From positions 310,001-374,000 of the forward strand of contig OZ220727.1 of the NCBI GenBank assembly GCA_965116865.1: a DNA stretch of 64,000 bases. The letters run 5' to 3'. A program made the position numbers and the translations under genes. The notes under the pieces are model-generated. The model had not been told where the DNA came from. It searched no databases and saw only the letters and a program-made list of their open reading frames with translations. The stretch is from Aldehydirespirator sp965116865. GTDB taxonomy: Bacteria; Actinomycetota; Acidimicrobiia; Acidimicrobiales; Aldehydirespiratoraceae. Below are positions 61,753 through 64,000 of the stretch, in pieces; position 1 is the stretch's first letter; every line of letters begins with the position of its first letter.

Positions 61753-62832
61753 TCAGAAGAGTTGCCCCTCCGCAATGCGAAGCACGCGATCCGCATAAGA
61801 CCGGCCCGTGCGAACCTGATCCACTCTGCGCTGTTCGATGAGCCGGTCTACAACGGGCTTGACGTGGGTCTCCTTGTAGATCGTCTCAAGGAGGGCGTCC
61901 TCGCAGAGTTCTGCCATGCTGTAGTCGCGCCCACCGAGCAGATCCAAGATACGGCTCTCTAATGGGGTGAAGTCCGGGTGCAGGATGTCGAAAGACATTT
62001 GGTTGGGATCACGCGGGTCTCGGAATCGCTGACCGGAGACACCATCGACCTCCCACAACCCGCCCTTGAACTTCTCCACGGCGACCCTGTTCGTAGTTCC
62101 GAAGAAGAGATGCAGAGAGTGCCCTCCTTCGTCGATCATCTCGAACGTCAGCACGTACGGAAAGCCGGCCGAGTGAAGACCCTCGCGGTATAGATCCAAC
62201 AGGAACGGCTTCTTCTCAGCAGTCGGCAGCCGATCAACCTGCCGCCAGTCGCTGTGCCCGAAGACACGCTCGCCTGCTTGTTGATCACCTTTGGCGAAGC
62301 GGATGAAGAACTGATCCTCGAATGTGACGAGCACCTCGGATGATGGCTGTCTCGCAATCCGCTGCACAATCTCGTAGTCGGTATCGGCGCCCCAGCCGTC
62401 GAGATTGGCGAACACCGGTCCAGCCCACCCGCCCACCGCTGCGATCGCCTGCTCAAAAAGATCGCCGCACTTGCCGAAGCGGACGCGCGTCACCAAGCCG
62501 GGCGGCCGAGTCGTGAGTGGGAACCGATCGCCAAGAAGGTTCTCGAGGTGCTCAGCGCGTCCGCGATGATCCTCGACGAAGACAAGCCGTGTCGGAGTGC
62601 CCCAGCGCGTTACCTCGCTCCGCAACGCTTGTTCCATCGCGATCGCCGGCGAACTGTCTTGGGCGTTCGTGTACTCCCCTGGACCAGCGAAGCCGTCGAG
62701 GAAGGTGATCCCCCTGTCGTGAAACTGCTTTGCCATGATGGGAAACCACGCTGACATGTATCGGCGCAGCAGCGTGTGCTTGGCTGCCGTGTGGGGGTCA
62801 CGCGCCCAGAGGATCCCGGTTGGAACGGCCAA
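61753..62832 (-). CDS. Three-Cys-motif partner protein TcmP
   Basis: A 359-residue member of the TcmP family: LWARDPHTAAKHTLLRRYMSAWFPIM, ITFLDGFAGPGEYTNAQDSSPAIAMEQAL (a methyltransferase-like nucleotide-binding turn) and GPVFANLDGWGADTDYEIV. The C-terminus is winged-helix-like (LESRILDLLGGRDYSMAELCEDALLETIYKETHVKPVVDRL). The family is named for its association with a three-cysteine DUF5131 protein, which is exactly the upstream gene. A TTG at 62832, five bases after the upstream stop, is the likely start. Function unknown. GC is lower than in core genes. Confidence 0.8.
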   Translation of the reverse strand: MAVPTGILWARDPHTAAKHTLLRRYMSAWFPIMAKQFHDRGITFLDGFAGPGEYTNAQDSSPAIAMEQALRSEVTRWGTPTRLVFVEDHRGRAEHLENLLGDRFPLTTRPPGLVTRVRFGKCGDLFEQAIAAVGGWAGPVFANLDGWGADTDYEIVQRIARQPSSEVLVTFEDQFFIRFAKGDQQAGERVFGHSDWRQVDRLPTAEKKPFLLDLYREGLHSAGFPYVLTFEMIDEGGHSLHLFFGTTNRVAVEKFKGGLWEVDGVSGQRFRDPRDPNQMSFDILHPDFTPLESRILDLLGGRDYSMAELCEDALLETIYKETHVKPVVDRLIEQRRVDQVRTGRSYADRVLRIAEGQLF

Positions 62833-62836
62833 TGGA

Positions 62837-63583
62837 TTATGCCACCGCCTCTTCAGGGAGTTGGTCCCACACTTCGCCCTCAAGTTCCCGACCACCGGCC
62901 TTGGGGGTTCTGCCTCCCCATTGCTTGAAAAAGAATGCGACGCCCGCCGACGTGCAGGTGTCGCGAAGCTCGGTGGCCCAGGCGAGCTCCATGGGCCGTG
63001 CGTTGGCACCGGACTCGCCGCCGGCGATCAGCCACTGGATGCCCTCAAGATCGAGTGCACCTAGCGGGCCTAGAAGAGGCTCGGCGCTCACGAACCTCAC
63101 CGCTGCCGGAACCGTGCGAAGGTGATCGATGCGGAAGGCGTACCGGCGAGACTCCACGCTGACGCCCATCCACAGGTTCGGCGGCCAGTCAAGTTCAACT
63201 GCTGCGCGGCTCAGCCGCTGCGCTCGCTTGGTGAGCACCTGGTATGTGTGCTGAGGCGTATCTCGGATTACCTCGAAGACCTGCTTGATGAACTCGAGCG
63301 GCACGTCGTCGTGGAAGAGGTCGCTCATCGAATTCACGAAGACGAGCCTTGGTGCGCTCCAGCGTCGAGGCACATCGAGCGATGAGGGGTGCAGCGTGAG
63401 CCGGAAGCCCGGTCCACTCGTCCTCGGGTCGCCGTCGAGTTGGTACTTCGGTGAGCCCATCGCCTTGAGCCGCTTCGACAGCGTGAGCGCGTAGCAACGA
63501 TCGCACCCTGGGGATGTGCGGTCGCACCCGGTGGTCGGGTTCCACGTTGCCTCGGTCCACTCGATCGCCGAGTTGTCAGCCAC
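62837..63583 (-). CDS. Phage Gp37/Gp68-like DUF5131 protein with three-Cys motif
   Basis: From GTG 63583 the protein starts VADNSAIEWTEATWNPTTGCDRTSPGCDRCYALTLSKRL; the Cx6Cx2C cluster is the three-Cys motif and resembles a radical-SAM type iron-sulfur site. Later parts (VFVNSMSDLFHDDVPLEFIKQVFEVI, YQVLTKRAQRL, NLWMGVSVES, FVSAEPLLGP, WLIAGGESGANARPM, FFFKQWGG) match the phage Gp37/Gp68 family. 248 residues. It forms an operon with tcmP. Known from mycobacteriophages and genomic islands; role unknown. Confidence 0.87.
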   Translation of the reverse strand: MADNSAIEWTEATWNPTTGCDRTSPGCDRCYALTLSKRLKAMGSPKYQLDGDPRTSGPGFRLTLHPSSLDVPRRWSAPRLVFVNSMSDLFHDDVPLEFIKQVFEVIRDTPQHTYQVLTKRAQRLSRAAVELDWPPNLWMGVSVESRRYAFRIDHLRTVPAAVRFVSAEPLLGPLGALDLEGIQWLIAGGESGANARPMELAWATELRDTCTSAGVAFFFKQWGGRTPKAGGRELEGEVWDQLPEEAVA

Positions 63584-64000
63584 GCCCCCAATGTAGGCCC
63601 ACGCTGTGACAAGCAAGAAGCTGGATTCGGCGGGCCTACGCCTTCGGCGTGTGTCAGACGAGAGCGAGCCGGGTCACGCAGTAAGCAAGATACCCCCACA
63701 GCAGGCGTGAGCCGGAGAGTGCCGGGGAGTTCGGTACTTGGTGAGACGCTCTGAGGCTTGACTCACGCTGCACGGGACCAATGGTCAACCTACAGCGGGG
63801 CCGCGGATGCCACGGAGCGGCCGGCCCATTCGCCCGGTCAACAACGAAACGACGCGGAAGACGATGTCGAATCCTGCACTCGTCCAGACCTCTCCGCCGG
63901 AATCGGTGTGAACGAGTGACCAGTTCGCCGGTCGCTTACGAGGTGCCCGGCGTGCGGCCAGTGGAGACGGCGAGATCCTCCTCGGGGGACGCTGTGTCGC
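63584..64000. other. End of window without a supported gene
   Basis: No family-like coding sequence was seen. A GTG near 63917 opens a frame that stays open to the window edge (VTSSPVAYEVPGVRP...), which could be the start of a plus-strand gene, but nothing in it is recognisable. Confidence 0.3.

Overview
The window reads as chromosomal DNA of a high-GC actinobacterium. A member of the class Acidimicrobiia or a relative is the best guess. The support is the actinobacterial gene order, a 30-residue bS22 ribosomal protein, an Rpf-like resuscitation factor, a DUF501 gene, an LLM-class (F420-type) oxidoreductase and an acyl-ACP desaturase. GTG starts are frequent, and many neighbours are translationally coupled through GTGA or ATGA stop/start overlaps.

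Region 1 (1-22,262) is core and follows the order known from mycobacteria around rsmI, metG, tatD, rpf, rsmA, ispE, tRNA-Gln, prs, rplY, pth, mfd, mazG, eno, ftsB, DUF501 and ppx. It serves translation, isoprenoid and nucleotide synthesis, repair and cell-wall turnover. One block (16,837-20,784) splits the usual ftsB-DUF501 pair. It holds a membrane-anchored coiled-coil protein, a thioesterase, a frameshifted HigA-type antitoxin and two molybdo-enzyme maturation genes (xdhC, mocA).

Region 2 (22,263-45,169) is mostly accessory: tandem and dispersed repeats, a GNAT, a crotonase, a RecB-like nuclease, and a tRNA-Leu followed by a decayed island (ISL3, IS607 and TnpB remnants plus a MntA/HepT module). 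Then come a 3-hydroxyisobutyrate-type dehydrogenase, another TnpB remnant, superoxide dismutase, a YceI/cytochrome c/copper-monooxygenase fusion, an RCC1-repeat lipoprotein, an HpcH/HpaI aldolase, a PLP decarboxylase, thiol peroxidase, a DUF433/DUF5615 toxin-antitoxin pair and small decaying ORFs at the 3' side of a tRNA-Ala, an LLM oxidoreductase and a thioredoxin/TPR protein.

Region 3 (45,170-61,124) is core again: comEA-comEC-holA-rpsT-lepA-hrcA-dnaJ-rsmE and DUF512-der. Between these groups sits a divergent pair made of a membrane pseudokinase and a coupled repeat-bearing membrane protein. A SpoIIE-type phosphatase and a zinc-ribbon membrane protein follow. Region 4 (61,143-64,000) is a tRNA-Pro followed by lower-GC DNA carrying a two-gene DUF5131/TcmP module of unknown function.

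The most unusual signal is not a gene. At about 16 places the spaces between genes contain direct repeats of about 27-45 bp separated by unrelated DNA of about 29-43 bp, so that the period is nearly always 69-75 bp. Each place has its own repeat, and the repeat usually overlaps or abuts the stop or start codon of the neighbouring gene. The geometry resembles a minimal CRISPR (repeat-spacer-repeat), but there is no shared repeat and no cas gene in the window.
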